A DNA stretch of 64,000 nucleotides from Methanospirillum stamsii. Lineage in GTDB: Archaea; Halobacteriota; Methanomicrobia; Methanomicrobiales; Methanospirillaceae. The notes under the pieces are model-generated. The model searched no databases. It was not told the DNA's origin and saw nothing but the letters and a program-made list of their open reading frames with translations. The position numbers were made by a program, and so were the translations under genes. The stretch is taken from assembly GCF_046244385.1 (NCBI RefSeq), contig NZ_CP176366.1:2542001-2606000 (forward strand), in the 5' to 3' direction. This document shows positions 17,583-26,143 of this stretch, one piece after another (the stretch's first letter is position 1; each line of letters starts with the position of its first letter).

Positions 17583-19877
17583 TCAGAGATTTTCAACGAA
17601 ATATCCCATCATTTTTTTCAGATAGTATGGATCGTAATTTAAATCATGGTTTTTATTCGTAAAAACAAACATCTCAAACTGCTTTCCTGCTTTTTGGAGT
17701 GCATCTGCGAGCTGCAGGGTCATTGACGGGTGAACATTATCATCCATGTCTCCGGTCAGGAGCATGAGTTTGCCTGCAAGGTTTTCTGCCTTTAATGCAG
17801 TTACCTGTTCTGAATATGCTTCGGTAACCGGATATCCTTCATATTTTTCTCCCCAGAATGATCCATATAATCTGCAGTCATGGTCTCCTGATGCAGCAAC
17901 TCCAACCTTATAAAAGTCCGGATATGTGAGCATTGCCTGTGCTGTCATGAACCCTCCGGCTGATTTTCCATACATACCGACTCTGCTCAGATCCATGAAC
18001 TGATACTTTTTGGCAAGTTCTTTCAGACCGGCAATATGGTCCGGAAGGCCGCAGTCGCTAAGATGTCCATAACTGTAATTATGGAATTCTTTTGACCGGT
18101 ATGCTGTACCAAGTCCGTCCATGGTAACAACCACATATCCAAGTTCAGAAAGCATCTGGCAGGTCCAGAAGATTTTTGAGTTCCATGAGAGGTCTGCCGG
18201 GTAGTGAGTGGCGGTTACAATGGTATAGGGGCCTGGATACACTACATCAATTACCGGATACTTTTTGGTTTCATCAAAATTGGTTGGTTTGAATACTAGT
18301 CCATATAGGTCAGTGGTACCGTCTCTTGCTTTAACCGTTACCCGTTCCGGTGATATAAATCCTTTTTTCTGAAGATCAGAATCATCTGCGGTTGCAAGCT
18401 GCATAAGCAGAGTTCCGTCCATTGATCTGAGGACAGTGACCGTTGGAAGGTCGGTTCTGGAGTATGCATCAATGAAACAAGAGAAATCCGGAGAGATTGA
18501 GATATTATGTTCGGCCTGGCCAGGTGTCAGAAGCTTCAGGTCATTGCCGTCGGTCTGGACCCGGTAAAGGTACTGGTAATAGGGATTTCCCCCTTCTTTT
18601 CCACTGGCAGTAAAGTAAATGTGACCGTTCTTCTCATCGACGGCTATTATCTTCCGGACTACCCAGTTACCATTGGTTAATTGTTTTTTCAGGTTACCTT
18701 TTGCATCGTAGAGGTACAGGTGACCCCATCCGCTTCGTTCAGAAAACCAGACGATGTCTCCGTTTTTTAGAGTAACAATGTTTGGTTTGTCCGCATACTG
18801 GAGATTTGATTCGATGTAGGTTTGAGCGTTTTCACTTAATATCTCCCGGATTTCTCCGGTATTTGAATCTCCTGCAAGTAATCGGAGTGTTTTTTCTCCC
18901 CGTTCAATAAAGAGTGAATAGGTAGTGTTACCAGTGCTGTCCCACCACTGGAGTACATCTTCATCGGTGTCCATCATGCTGACTTCCGGCTGTGCCCTGA
19001 ATTTCATGGGAACAACCCGTTTTTCATCCACATTGATGGTCACCGGTTCATACATCGGTACAACCGCATCTCCAGGGTATGCAAACCGGTAACTATAGAG
19101 TATCGGTCTTTTCCCGGTTTCTGGAGCATTCTGAATGAGCCAGAGCGGGCTTACATTCCGCTGGTCAATCTTATATGTGGCGATTTTTTCAGAATCCATC
19201 GACCAGACCAGGTATGGGGTGGGGCATTCATTAAGTCGTGCTTCAGAAGCCGGATATCTCACCGTATCTGATCGTTTCCCATAGAAATAGTCATCCGTTC
19301 CATCGATTGTAAGGGGAGATCGTTTCCCGGTTTTTGTTTCATACATCCAGAGATTTGATCCGTTAACGTATGCTACTGCGGAGTTATCCGGTGATGGAAT
19401 ACCTGCTTCAATCTCCGGTGGCAGGGTGATTTTCGTGATTGTGTAGGTAGAGAGGTCACAGGACCACTGGTTGTCATATGCTGTAAAGGTCAGGGTTTTT
19501 TCATCCGGGGAGAGGGTCATATCCCTGACCGGAAGGCGGGCGGTTTTTATGGAACTCCCGGTTGCTTTCTCTAAGGCCCTGATGAATTTATCCGTGTCAA
19601 AAAGGCGTTTTTTCACTCCTTGAGAGACATTAATATAATAAAATGAGCTCTTGTCCCGTGCGGTATCTTCATACCAGAACGCACCCGGCCCTATCCACTG
19701 GGGGTTAATATCGGCATGATAAATGTGAGAGACAGCGTTATCCGGATAAAAGAACTCAGCCATTGCGATTTCATGTTGCAGGACCGGATTATTGGTATCT
19801 TTTGCCAGTACCGGAGAGATAAAAAGGGTGAGAATGAGAAGAAAGAGTAATGATATGTGTAATGTTTTAAACTTCAT
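17583..19877 (-). CDS. Secreted S9-family prolyl oligopeptidase (DPP-IV-like)
   Basis: 764 residues from ATG 19877, where a signal peptide begins (MKFKTLHISLLFLLILTLFI, cleavage near VLAKD). An upstream in-frame start would add 24 unrelated residues. The DPP-IV N-terminal beta-propeller spans about 50-490 and includes the WSMDSEKIATYKID and MYEPVTINVDEKR type motifs. The catalytic alpha/beta-hydrolase follows: nucleophile Ser639 in GKSAGG, acid in DDNVHP (712-716) and His744 in NKNHDL. The family removes Xaa-Pro dipeptides from peptides. It is presumably anchored or free outside the membrane. Unlinked to neighbouring transporters, though all lie on the minus strand. Confidence 0.93.
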   Translation of the reverse strand: MKFKTLHISLLFLLILTLFISPVLAKDTNNPVLQHEIAMAEFFYPDNAVSHIYHADINPQWIGPGAFWYEDTARDKSSFYYINVSQGVKKRLFDTDKFIRALEKATGSSIKTARLPVRDMTLSPDEKTLTFTAYDNQWSCDLSTYTITKITLPPEIEAGIPSPDNSAVAYVNGSNLWMYETKTGKRSPLTIDGTDDYFYGKRSDTVRYPASEARLNECPTPYLVWSMDSEKIATYKIDQRNVSPLWLIQNAPETGKRPILYSYRFAYPGDAVVPMYEPVTINVDEKRVVPMKFRAQPEVSMMDTDEDVLQWWDSTGNTTYSLFIERGEKTLRLLAGDSNTGEIREILSENAQTYIESNLQYADKPNIVTLKNGDIVWFSERSGWGHLYLYDAKGNLKKQLTNGNWVVRKIIAVDEKNGHIYFTASGKEGGNPYYQYLYRVQTDGNDLKLLTPGQAEHNISISPDFSCFIDAYSRTDLPTVTVLRSMDGTLLMQLATADDSDLQKKGFISPERVTVKARDGTTDLYGLVFKPTNFDETKKYPVIDVVYPGPYTIVTATHYPADLSWNSKIFWTCQMLSELGYVVVTMDGLGTAYRSKEFHNYSYGHLSDCGLPDHIAGLKELAKKYQFMDLSRVGMYGKSAGGFMTAQAMLTYPDFYKVGVAASGDHDCRLYGSFWGEKYEGYPVTEAYSEQVTALKAENLAGKLMLLTGDMDDNVHPSMTLQLADALQKAGKQFEMFVFTNKNHDLNYDPYYLKKMMGYFVENL

Positions 19878-20005
19878 AAAAAATGAGGGATTGATTAAGG
19901 TAAATAAGTGACTATACCATGCCAGGATACCGTATTTATGAGAAATCATCCTGGTGTGCCGGTTATGTCCCGGGATTACTCCAGATAGTCATGCATTACA
20001 TTGTA

Positions 20006-20626
20006 TCAGACAAAAGCCCGCAGTACTGCAATGACTCCGAATATACAGAGTATGCAGCCTGTTATCCGATTAATTTTTGTAATACCTCCTGAAGAAATAG
20101 TTTTTTGAAATAATCCGGCACTACTACTGAGCAGGGACCACCAGAGAAGAGATCCAAAACATATCCCAGTTACCAGCAATGTCGGGCCATATAATGAATG
20201 ACCCTCATCTCCGATGCCAAGTGCTGCAACCAGACCTGTAAACAGGAAAATTGTGAGGGGATTTGAGATAGTCAGGAAAAACATGGAACTGTATGCAGCG
20301 AGATATCCTTTCTTTGTTGGAAGTGTTTCCATGGCTTGCGGTCTGGAAGTAATTATCCGGATCCCCAGAAGAAAGAGGAATGTTCCACCGATTATCTGTA
20401 GTAATTCTGAATTTAAAAGAAGGATATGAGTGATGGTAGCAAGTCCGAATGCAGCAAGTCCTGCATATATCGTGTCTGCGGTTGTCACTCCAAGACCCAG
20501 GACCAATCCCATCTTCTTTCCTTCGGACAGCGTCCGGTTCAGGCATAATAAGCAGATGGGTCCGGGCAATGCGGCGATGATAAAACCTGCAACGATACCG
20601 GATATCAGAGTACCTGGTTCAATCAT
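20006..20626 (-). CDS. LysE-family exporter
   Basis: 206 residues with about six membrane helices. The N-terminal motif GFIIAALPGPICLLCLNRTL is the LysE/RhtB signature (P-G-P). The helix IIGGTFLFLLGIRI and the central SSMFFLTISNPLTIFLFTGL are also typical. Family members export amino acids or other small solutes by proton exchange. The ATG lies 15 bases after the stop of the CDF transporter gene, so the two are probably co-transcribed. Substrate unknown. Similar short LysE proteins in methanogens are usually only annotated to family level. Confidence 0.93.
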   Translation of the reverse strand: MIEPGTLISGIVAGFIIAALPGPICLLCLNRTLSEGKKMGLVLGLGVTTADTIYAGLAAFGLATITHILLLNSELLQIIGGTFLFLLGIRIITSRPQAMETLPTKKGYLAAYSSMFFLTISNPLTIFLFTGLVAALGIGDEGHSLYGPTLLVTGICFGSLLWWSLLSSSAGLFQKTISSGGITKINRITGCILCIFGVIAVLRAFV

Positions 20627-20641
20627 TACATTTTATTGCTT

Positions 20642-21592
20642 TCATGGTTGCTCTGGACAGGGTTCCCTGATACATCCGAATTTTCCGGTGCAGGGCATGA
20701 TGATTACCGAACTGTGTGGAATTTCTTTCTCTAGTGATTCCTTTATCCGGTAGATACTATCCTGAATCTCTTTACATCTCTTTTCGCCATCAAATTCCAG
20801 GAATAATTCAATATAGATATAGTTACCTGACTTTCGGGATCTGACACCATGAAATGCTTCATATTCATCGAAGAAATCTGCGAGTGAACGGACTACAACC
20901 AGTTGTAATTCCTCCTCAATGGTTTTATCCAGAAGATCAGGAAGAGAGGTGGAGATGGTCCGGTATCCTGAAAACAGAAATGAACCGATTACAATAAATG
21001 ATGCAAGCGGGTCGATGTATTCTGCCCAGGAATTATGTTCAAGGAGCATTGCAAGTATCAGGGCAATAAGAACAACAAGATCAGTCCCGGCCTTTGTTTT
21101 AAAGAGGGTGATCTGTGCTTCCATTACCGGAGAATATCCCATTTTAGCGATATGGACTTTCTCTCTCCAGAGGACGGTGCTGACACAAACCCCAATAAAC
21201 ATCACAATCATTGCAAGAATCGTGGATTCTTCATGAAGCAGACTGGGGTTTAAGAGTTTAAAAACAGTAAGGGCAAAGACCAGGATAAGTGAGAGAAACA
21301 TAACGACCCCGGTTATAATGCCTGTTATATTTTCAAATTTACCCATACCGTAATCATAGGCATTTTCTCCTCCTCCTACCATTTTTTTAAGGGCGTACCA
21401 GGAGAAGAAGGTTGAAAGGATTTCATTTCCTTTTTTTATAACATCGGTATACAGAGTTACAGATCCGGAAAGAATTGCAAGAATTAATGAAGGGAACCAG
21501 AAAATGGTATCAATCACCAGACTTTTGAATATTACCTGCTCTTTAATGATTGCAGAATGAGCGTCTGATACCATGTTTTTTTCTTTACTCAT
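20642..21592 (-). CDS. Cation diffusion facilitator (CDF) family transporter
   Basis: 316 residues with the six-helix CDF layout: KSLVIDTIFWFPSLILAILS and SVTLYTDVIKKGNEILST for helices 1-2, YDYGMGKFENITGIITGVVM for the Y-G-x-x-R/K-x-E stretch, then a C-terminal cytoplasmic alpha/beta domain with the HGVRSRKSGNYIYIELFLEF motif. The usual metal-site H-x-x-x-D pairs are altered: helix 2 reads D-V-I-K-K-G-N and helix 5 A-G-T-D, with no His. The ion may therefore not be zinc, or transport may differ. It carries extra C-terminal Cys (CTGKFGCIREPCPEQ). It precedes LysE in an operon. Confidence 0.88.
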   Translation of the reverse strand: MSKEKNMVSDAHSAIIKEQVIFKSLVIDTIFWFPSLILAILSGSVTLYTDVIKKGNEILSTFFSWYALKKMVGGGENAYDYGMGKFENITGIITGVVMFLSLILVFALTVFKLLNPSLLHEESTILAMIVMFIGVCVSTVLWREKVHIAKMGYSPVMEAQITLFKTKAGTDLVVLIALILAMLLEHNSWAEYIDPLASFIVIGSFLFSGYRTISTSLPDLLDKTIEEELQLVVVRSLADFFDEYEAFHGVRSRKSGNYIYIELFLEFDGEKRCKEIQDSIYRIKESLEKEIPHSSVIIMPCTGKFGCIREPCPEQP

Positions 21593-21721
21593 GAGTAGTG
21601 CCTTTTGCTAATACATGTGGGTAATAAGAATAGAAAAAACTCTGTTCTCATATCCGGGAGAAGAATATATGGAGGGATATCTGTAATGTTTCAGAGAATT
21701 GGATTGTAGCAAAAAAAGGTA

Positions 21722-22243
21722 TTATAATATCTCTAATGAAGAGAAGAACTGGTTCATCTCTTCTTGATACAGGGTCATTATATCTTCATTTGGATATGCA
21801 AACCAGAGATACACGATGGTCTTTTTTGAACCAGCAAGGATTAAATTCAGTTTTTCTCTCGTTTGCTGATTATCCCAGTATGATATTGAAAAATACGGGC
21901 GTCTTGTGTCAGATCCATATTCTGTTGTGCCGGTTTGTATGAAATCCGGGTAATCTTTCATCAGTGTTTCTTGTAATTCGTTCAGTATGTCGCTATCTGG
22001 AATCTGCATGACCGGATTATCAACTATCATTACGATAGCATACAGGCCGGCGGTGTTTGGATCTCCGAACAGATATGCCTTCATCCAGTTATAGTTCATT
22101 TTTATCTCCTGCCATTTCCAGTCTGATGGAAAGTTAAAAGTTGTCCGATCATCTGCACGAAATGTTGTCAGGTCTTCCTGAGCCTCTGCTCCGGAAAAAA
22201 GCAGTATGAGACTGATGATTAGGAGAAAGAATACCCACTTCAT
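21722..22243 (-). CDS. Secreted PsbP/DcrB-like protein
   Basis: 173 residues with a signal peptide (MKWVFFLLIISLILLFSGAE, cleavage near AEA). The mature part (TFNFPSDWKWQEIKMNYNWM, then a Gly-Asp turn, IVMIVDNPVMQI, PYFSISYWDN, KTIVYLWFAYPNED and a final helix MNQFFSSLEIL) has the alternating strand pattern and terminal helix of the PsbP/DcrB/Mog1 fold found in many secreted archaeal and bacterial proteins of unknown role. The fold call is by pattern only. It stands alone: upstream lies the PKD relic on the other strand, and downstream the CDF gene. Confidence 0.75.
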   Translation of the reverse strand: MKWVFFLLIISLILLFSGAEAQEDLTTFRADDRTTFNFPSDWKWQEIKMNYNWMKAYLFGDPNTAGLYAIVMIVDNPVMQIPDSDILNELQETLMKDYPDFIQTGTTEYGSDTRRPYFSISYWDNQQTREKLNLILAGSKKTIVYLWFAYPNEDIMTLYQEEMNQFFSSLEIL

Positions 22244-22396
22244 ACCCTTTGCTCTGTTTTTCGTCTATATAGTTGTATTCCCAGTCAAATAGTGAGTGAT
22301 AAACGTTGAATCTATTATAGCGTCTTGATATATATTTCGGCCATTATAAATATCGGAAATTTCGTGAACTGTTATTGGACAAGCAGCATGGTATGA

Positions 22397-22578
22397 TCAC
22401 CTGATGTGCCTGAAACTGAAGAGTTTCCCTTAACAATCCGGTTTTATGATGATTCGTCAGGATAACCTGAATCATGCGAATAGAACTTTGGTGATGGTAA
22501 TTATTCGATAGAGCAAAACCCTCTCTCCACATACACCGTTCGGGAGATTATGACGTAAATTTATCCATCTCCCGTTAA
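22397..22578 (+). pseudogene. Relic of a PKD-domain surface protein
   Basis: Reading from 22397 gives SPDVPETEEFPLTIRFYDDS, then TAA (22463), PESCE, TAG (22481), NFGDGNYSIEQNPLSTYTV. A shift of frame near 22550 then gives VNLSIS and a stop at 22576. This is the PKD pattern: P-L-T-V-x-F-x-D-x-S-x-G, then x-W-x-F-G-D-G-x-x-S-x-x-x-N-P, then x-Y-T-V. Two stops and one frameshift mark it as dead. It fills most of the gap between 22244 and 22669. No start or signal peptide remains visible. Confidence 0.7.
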
Positions 22579-22669
22579 TTGTAAAAAACTTTCAGTCCAA
22601 AACTTTGAAAAAAACCGTGAAAAATGATATCCTTTGGCAGGTGCAATAGCAAACAGAAGAGGTTTGAAT

Positions 22670-23341
22670 ATGGGATGTTTTGTTTTTGTTCATGGTGGAA
22701 ATATGTCTGTAAAGACATGGAATGAACTGGCCAATTCTCATATCTCTACTCCTGATGGATTAATGGGAGGAAGGGTATGGGATCCGGTTATGCAGTACCT
22801 CCCCTCTGAAAATGTGAGTTTTGCTCCGACATTAGGCGATGAAAAATCGCACAATCTTACGGATCATATCAATCAGATATGTGATTTGATTATGAGGCAT
22901 GACCTCAATGCAGTACGTCTGGTCGCTCATAGTTATGGCGGAATGGTAATCAGCGGTGTTGCAGCCCGGATGCCTGAGAGAATTCATCAACTGGTATATG
23001 TGGATGCAGCATTTCCTGATCCTGGTCAGTCATTATATGACATCATTCGTAGAGGCGGGTGTGACCCTTCATCATTCCAGGGATTAGAACCTGAACCCCC
23101 ATATATTGAAAGACTTACCTATGATATGGCTGTCCTTTCTTCTTTTCCGAAAGTGTATATCGTTTGCACCAGCAGTTCATTTTCTCCGGTAACTGAGGTT
23201 GTTCTAAAAAAAATCCAAGAATCTACTCGTGAATGGACAATTTTCACGTTATATTCATCGCATGTCCCCATGGCATCAATGCCTGAAAAGCTGGCATCAA
23301 TCTTACTGGAAACAGAAAAGATAGTCCTTAAGAAAGAATAG
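22670..23341 (+). CDS. Alpha/beta hydrolase
   Basis: 223 residues. VFVHGGNMSVKTW carries the oxyanion H-G motif, RLVAHSYGGMVISGVAARM the nucleophile elbow with Ser in S-Y-G-G, LVYVDAAFPDPGQSL the segment after strand 6, and YSSHVPMASMPEKLASIL the catalytic His near the C-terminus. The layout resembles small esterases and hydroxynitrile-lyase or methylesterase-like hydrolases. I start at ATG 22670, which has AGAGGT 7 bases upstream; an in-frame TTG at 22634 is less likely. No signal peptide, so cytoplasmic. Substrate unknown and no operon partner. Confidence 0.88.
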   Translation: MGCFVFVHGGNMSVKTWNELANSHISTPDGLMGGRVWDPVMQYLPSENVSFAPTLGDEKSHNLTDHINQICDLIMRHDLNAVRLVAHSYGGMVISGVAARMPERIHQLVYVDAAFPDPGQSLYDIIRRGGCDPSSFQGLEPEPPYIERLTYDMAVLSSFPKVYIVCTSSSFSPVTEVVLKKIQESTREWTIFTLYSSHVPMASMPEKLASILLETEKIVLKKE

Positions 23342-23366
23342 GTTTTATGATCCGGTTTAGTCCTGG

Positions 23367-23660
23367 TTAAATCTCTCTAATCTCAAACCAGGGGAGGTCA
23401 TCTTCCGGATGAGTAGGATGGTTTTCTGTCGGATATATGGTATTTTTATTAATCTCAAACCATGCAACGCTCTGATCCGGATTATCCGGATGACCTGAAG
23501 CAGGGTAAATATTGCCATCGCGGATCTCAAACCAAGGCTCCGGTTCCTGGGGATTGGTAGGATGATAAAGCGTAGTATAGATCTCATTTTCGATTATCTC
23601 GAACCATGGGACAGGTTCTGACGGGTTTGTCGGATGAAAGGATGTGGTGTAAATATTCAT
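23367..23660 (-). CDS. Small protein made of four 24-residue IY-HP-NP-WFEI repeats
   Basis: 97 residues consisting almost only of four consecutive units: residues 1-24, 25-48, 49-72 and 73-97. The consensus is IY-x4-HP-T-N-P-x4-PWFEI followed by 2-3 linker residues. His-Pro, Asn-Pro and Trp-Phe-Glu-Ile recur at fixed spacing in each. There is no signal peptide or membrane segment. A closed ring of four short beta blades or hairpins is plausible (inference). I do not recognise the family. It is convergent with the upstream hydrolase and its 5' end faces the metallopeptidase gene. The repeat regularity makes a real gene likely despite the small size and unclear ribosome site. Confidence 0.7.
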   Translation of the reverse strand: MNIYTTSFHPTNPSEPVPWFEIIENEIYTTLYHPTNPQEPEPWFEIRDGNIYPASGHPDNPDQSVAWFEINKNTIYPTENHPTHPEDDLPWFEIREI

Positions 23661-23864
23661 TGATATACAAAAAACCTCTTACGTGAAAAAACTATTCTAG
23701 AGAATTTTACAAAAAAATTAAAAATCGTTTGGATACTCAATCATTAAGACAAAAAGACTATGACTGAAGGACCATTTGGAGTTACAATTATTGGTATTCT
23801 CTGGAAAATATGTTTATATTCTGATACCAACAATGAAAAGAATACTGTGTATTGTATCACTATA

Positions 23865-24857
23865 ATGAAAAATATTATGAGTTTTCACTTCTGGAGGATT
23901 TTCCTGGTGGTTTTTTTATGCCTCTTCGCTGTGATGATGGGAATATGTTCCGGAACCATTACCGATGGAGGAGAGGAGTCTGATGAAGGCTTTCTTATTC
24001 CAGAAGGTTTTGTCTCAACAGGTTCATTTGGCCGGATCATGTTTGCCGAAGGGGCAACAGAAGAATGTGCACCTATTGGGGAGAATGATGTATTTGAAGA
24101 AGGAATTTTAGAAATATTTCTGATAATTCCTTATTTTGAAATGACTGACGGAGAAACCTGGCGAAGGGAATGGCTTTTGGATGGAGAAGAGATAGCATCA
24201 TCAGAAGAGGCCTGGTACGAAGGATCAGAGGGTATTACATACCGGTATCTTACCAGTGGAGATGATGGCCCGTTATCGGAAGGGACATATACGGTAAACC
24301 TGTACCTGGATAACCAGATCGCCCGAAGTGCCAGTTTCGAGATCGTCGGTCAGGAGGTTGAACCGGAGCAGCAGGGGAATTCTATCGAAGAACTGGTTGA
24401 TCCTGATTTAATGAAGGCATATGATATTCTGGCAAATTCAGATAATAAAGCTCTTCGCATTCTTTCATCACAGGTTCCGGAAGAGGGGATAACCATTGAA
24501 TTCTCTGATGAAATCCCCGGAACGGGTCAGTTCAGATACTCCGGGTCTGATGATCCGGGTAGAGTATATATTTCACCTGATTATTGGAATGAAGCAAGCT
24601 GGGAAGAAGTTGCGGGAACAATCGCCCATGAACTAACACATGCTCTTCAGCGTTCAGCCAAAGGAGGAGAAGTGGATTGTACGGTGGAGAATGAATATCT
24701 GGCTTTTTTATTTGAATTTTATACCCTGCAGGAGTCAGGCAGGTCAGATATTATCTATGATAAGTTTGGTAATTTGTATGCAGCTGATGGATCATTTGAT
24801 CATAATAAACTCTGGAATGTTGTAAAAAAAGTATATTCTGACTGTCCGGAATACTAA
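23865..24857 (+). CDS. Secreted zinc metallopeptidase-like protein (HELTH)
   Basis: About 330 residues from ATG 23865 (MKNIMSFHFWRIFLVVFLCL). The hydrophobic signal segment ends near GICSG, which could be a lipoprotein-type Cys but is not a canonical lipobox. The middle is an acidic beta domain (EGILEIFLIIPYFEM, GTYTVNLYLDNQIARSASFE) resembling an Ig-like fold. The C-terminal third contains TIAHELTHALQRS with the H-E-x-x-H zinc site at His255, and a following ENEYLAFLFEF that could supply the third Glu ligand. Substrate unknown; I infer extracellular proteolysis. The upstream in-frame extension (from 23760) has no coding character. Confidence 0.8.
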   Translation: MKNIMSFHFWRIFLVVFLCLFAVMMGICSGTITDGGEESDEGFLIPEGFVSTGSFGRIMFAEGATEECAPIGENDVFEEGILEIFLIIPYFEMTDGETWRREWLLDGEEIASSEEAWYEGSEGITYRYLTSGDDGPLSEGTYTVNLYLDNQIARSASFEIVGQEVEPEQQGNSIEELVDPDLMKAYDILANSDNKALRILSSQVPEEGITIEFSDEIPGTGQFRYSGSDDPGRVYISPDYWNEASWEEVAGTIAHELTHALQRSAKGGEVDCTVENEYLAFLFEFYTLQESGRSDIIYDKFGNLYAADGSFDHNKLWNVVKKVYSDCPEY

Positions 24858-24875
24858 ACAATTATTTTTTAAGTA

Positions 24876-25763
24876 TTATGCCGTAAATCCCCGGTATTTT
24901 CCTTCCGGAATGGTCATTTCAAATCTGACTCCAACTCCCGGTTCTCCTTTTTCCACGATGGTAATCCCGGTTATTGATAAAATTTCCCTGATAAGAAAGA
25001 GTCCAAGACCGGTGTTTTTTCCAAATCCTTTCTCAAATATTTTCTCTTTTTCATTACCTGCAACTCCCCCGCCATCATCCTCATAGGTCACGAGAAGGGT
25101 TTCTCCCTCAGTCCAGGATGAAAACCGGATTTTTGTGAGATTCATTCCATGCCGGATGGAATTTTCAACCAGGTTATATATCACTTTCTCAAGCATCCGG
25201 TCGGCATAGATTTCAAGCCGTCCAAGTTCTGAAGTAAGCGTGAATCCTGAAAGAAGGCTTTTTATTATAGGAGATTGTATGATAGCCTCAATATTTTGCC
25301 ATGCCGGAGCTTCCACTCCAAGATCCTGATATAGTCCGGTGAACTGAATGATATTTTTGATTTCTTCACTAGATTTCATCACCGCTTCAAGCTGCCTCTT
25401 GAGTTCCTCATCGGTTATGCTGTCACGAACATTTTCACTGTAAAAGGATGTTATCATCACACGGTTTAGGATATCATGCCTTGTTATGCTTGACAGGATC
25501 TTTAACTTATTATTAACCTGAGTTATGGCATCATGGGCTTTTTTGATCTCATCACGGGATTTTTTCAGTTCCTCGTTTGAATGAATCAGGTCTGCCTGGT
25601 ACCGGTCTGCAATTCCCATAACTCTGTCAAATCGCTCCTGCAGTTTCAGATAGGCGCCTAGTGCCTCTTCCAATTCCCTGGCTAAAGGGGAGTTACCCCC
25701 CTTCAGTTCCTCTATTCTCTGGGGAATCATCTCCGGATGAAAAAGTGGATCTTCTTTTGTCAT
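24876..25763 (-). CDS. Histidine kinase with SiaD-like N-terminal stalk
   Basis: 295 residues, soluble. The N-terminal helical stalk (about 10-85) contains GGNSPLARELEEALGAYLKL and RFDRVMGIADRYQADL. To my reading this resembles the stalk preceding the GGDEF domain in bacterial SiaD-type diguanylate cyclases, which bind SiaC. The H-box is SSITRHDILNRV with His96. The ATPase domain has NLVENSIRHG, DDGGGVAGNEKEK (G1 with an extra Gly and no I-P) and GFGKNTGLGLFLIREIL. The gene overlaps siaC by an ATGA, so they are translationally coupled. I infer that dephosphorylated SiaC switches this kinase rather than c-di-GMP synthesis. No response regulator is adjacent. Confidence 0.88.
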   Translation of the reverse strand: MTKEDPLFHPEMIPQRIEELKGGNSPLARELEEALGAYLKLQERFDRVMGIADRYQADLIHSNEELKKSRDEIKKAHDAITQVNNKLKILSSITRHDILNRVMITSFYSENVRDSITDEELKRQLEAVMKSSEEIKNIIQFTGLYQDLGVEAPAWQNIEAIIQSPIIKSLLSGFTLTSELGRLEIYADRMLEKVIYNLVENSIRHGMNLTKIRFSSWTEGETLLVTYEDDGGGVAGNEKEKIFEKGFGKNTGLGLFLIREILSITGITIVEKGEPGVGVRFEMTIPEGKYRGFTA

Positions 25764-26143
25764 GATTGCCCTGACTGATCTTCCGGTTTAATGATAAAGG
25801 GTATGCTCACGTCTTCTCCGAATTCCAGGGCGATTTCATGTGATCGTTCATTTTCAGGATCATAATACCAGATAGCAGAGATATTGGATCCCTTTTCTGC
25901 AGCTTCTGCAAGCATGTCCATGATATCCAGCAGACATTTAGTACTGCTTGAATTCATATACCTGATATTGACTTCGATGGTGACCTGGTCATAATTTGGT
26001 AATTCAGTGTTAAGCCAGGTAAATACCGGTTCAAAGAACGCAAATGTGTTCTCCGGGTATGATTCTCCGGAAATTTTCAGTTTTTTAGATTCCTCTGAAA
26101 AGAAAATCCGGGGTGAGGTTTTTGTTGCCGGAATATCAAGCAT
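25760..26143 (-). CDS. siaC: SiaC-family regulatory phosphoprotein (DUF1987)
   Basis: 127 residues from ATG 26143, with AGGGGG about 7 bases upstream; an in-frame TTG at 26167 is weaker. The family motif is TPRIFFS-like (TSPRIFFSEESKKLKISGES), then YPENTFAFFEPVFTWL and NIRYMNSSSTKCLLDIMDML. Thr68 in N-S-S-S-T-K sits at the same number as the SiaB-phosphorylated threonine reported for Pseudomonas SiaC (from memory). Length is also the family norm. In bacteria the unphosphorylated form binds and activates SiaD. It overlaps siaB upstream (8 bases) and the kinase downstream (4 bases). Confidence 0.93.
   Translation of the reverse strand: MLDIPATKTSPRIFFSEESKKLKISGESYPENTFAFFEPVFTWLNTELPNYDQVTIEVNIRYMNSSSTKCLLDIMDMLAEAAEKGSNISAIWYYDPENERSHEIALEFGEDVSIPFIIKPEDQSGQS

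Noticed and set aside
22344..22532. 62-codon minus-strand frame between the PsbP-like gene and the hydrolase
   Set aside because: It is the shadow of the PKD relic read on the opposite strand. No ribosome site and no coding character.
23367..23660. 72-base periodicity considered as a non-coding tandem repeat
   Set aside because: Conservation follows codons (HP, NP, WFEI) and the frame is open throughout, so a coding repeat is the better reading.
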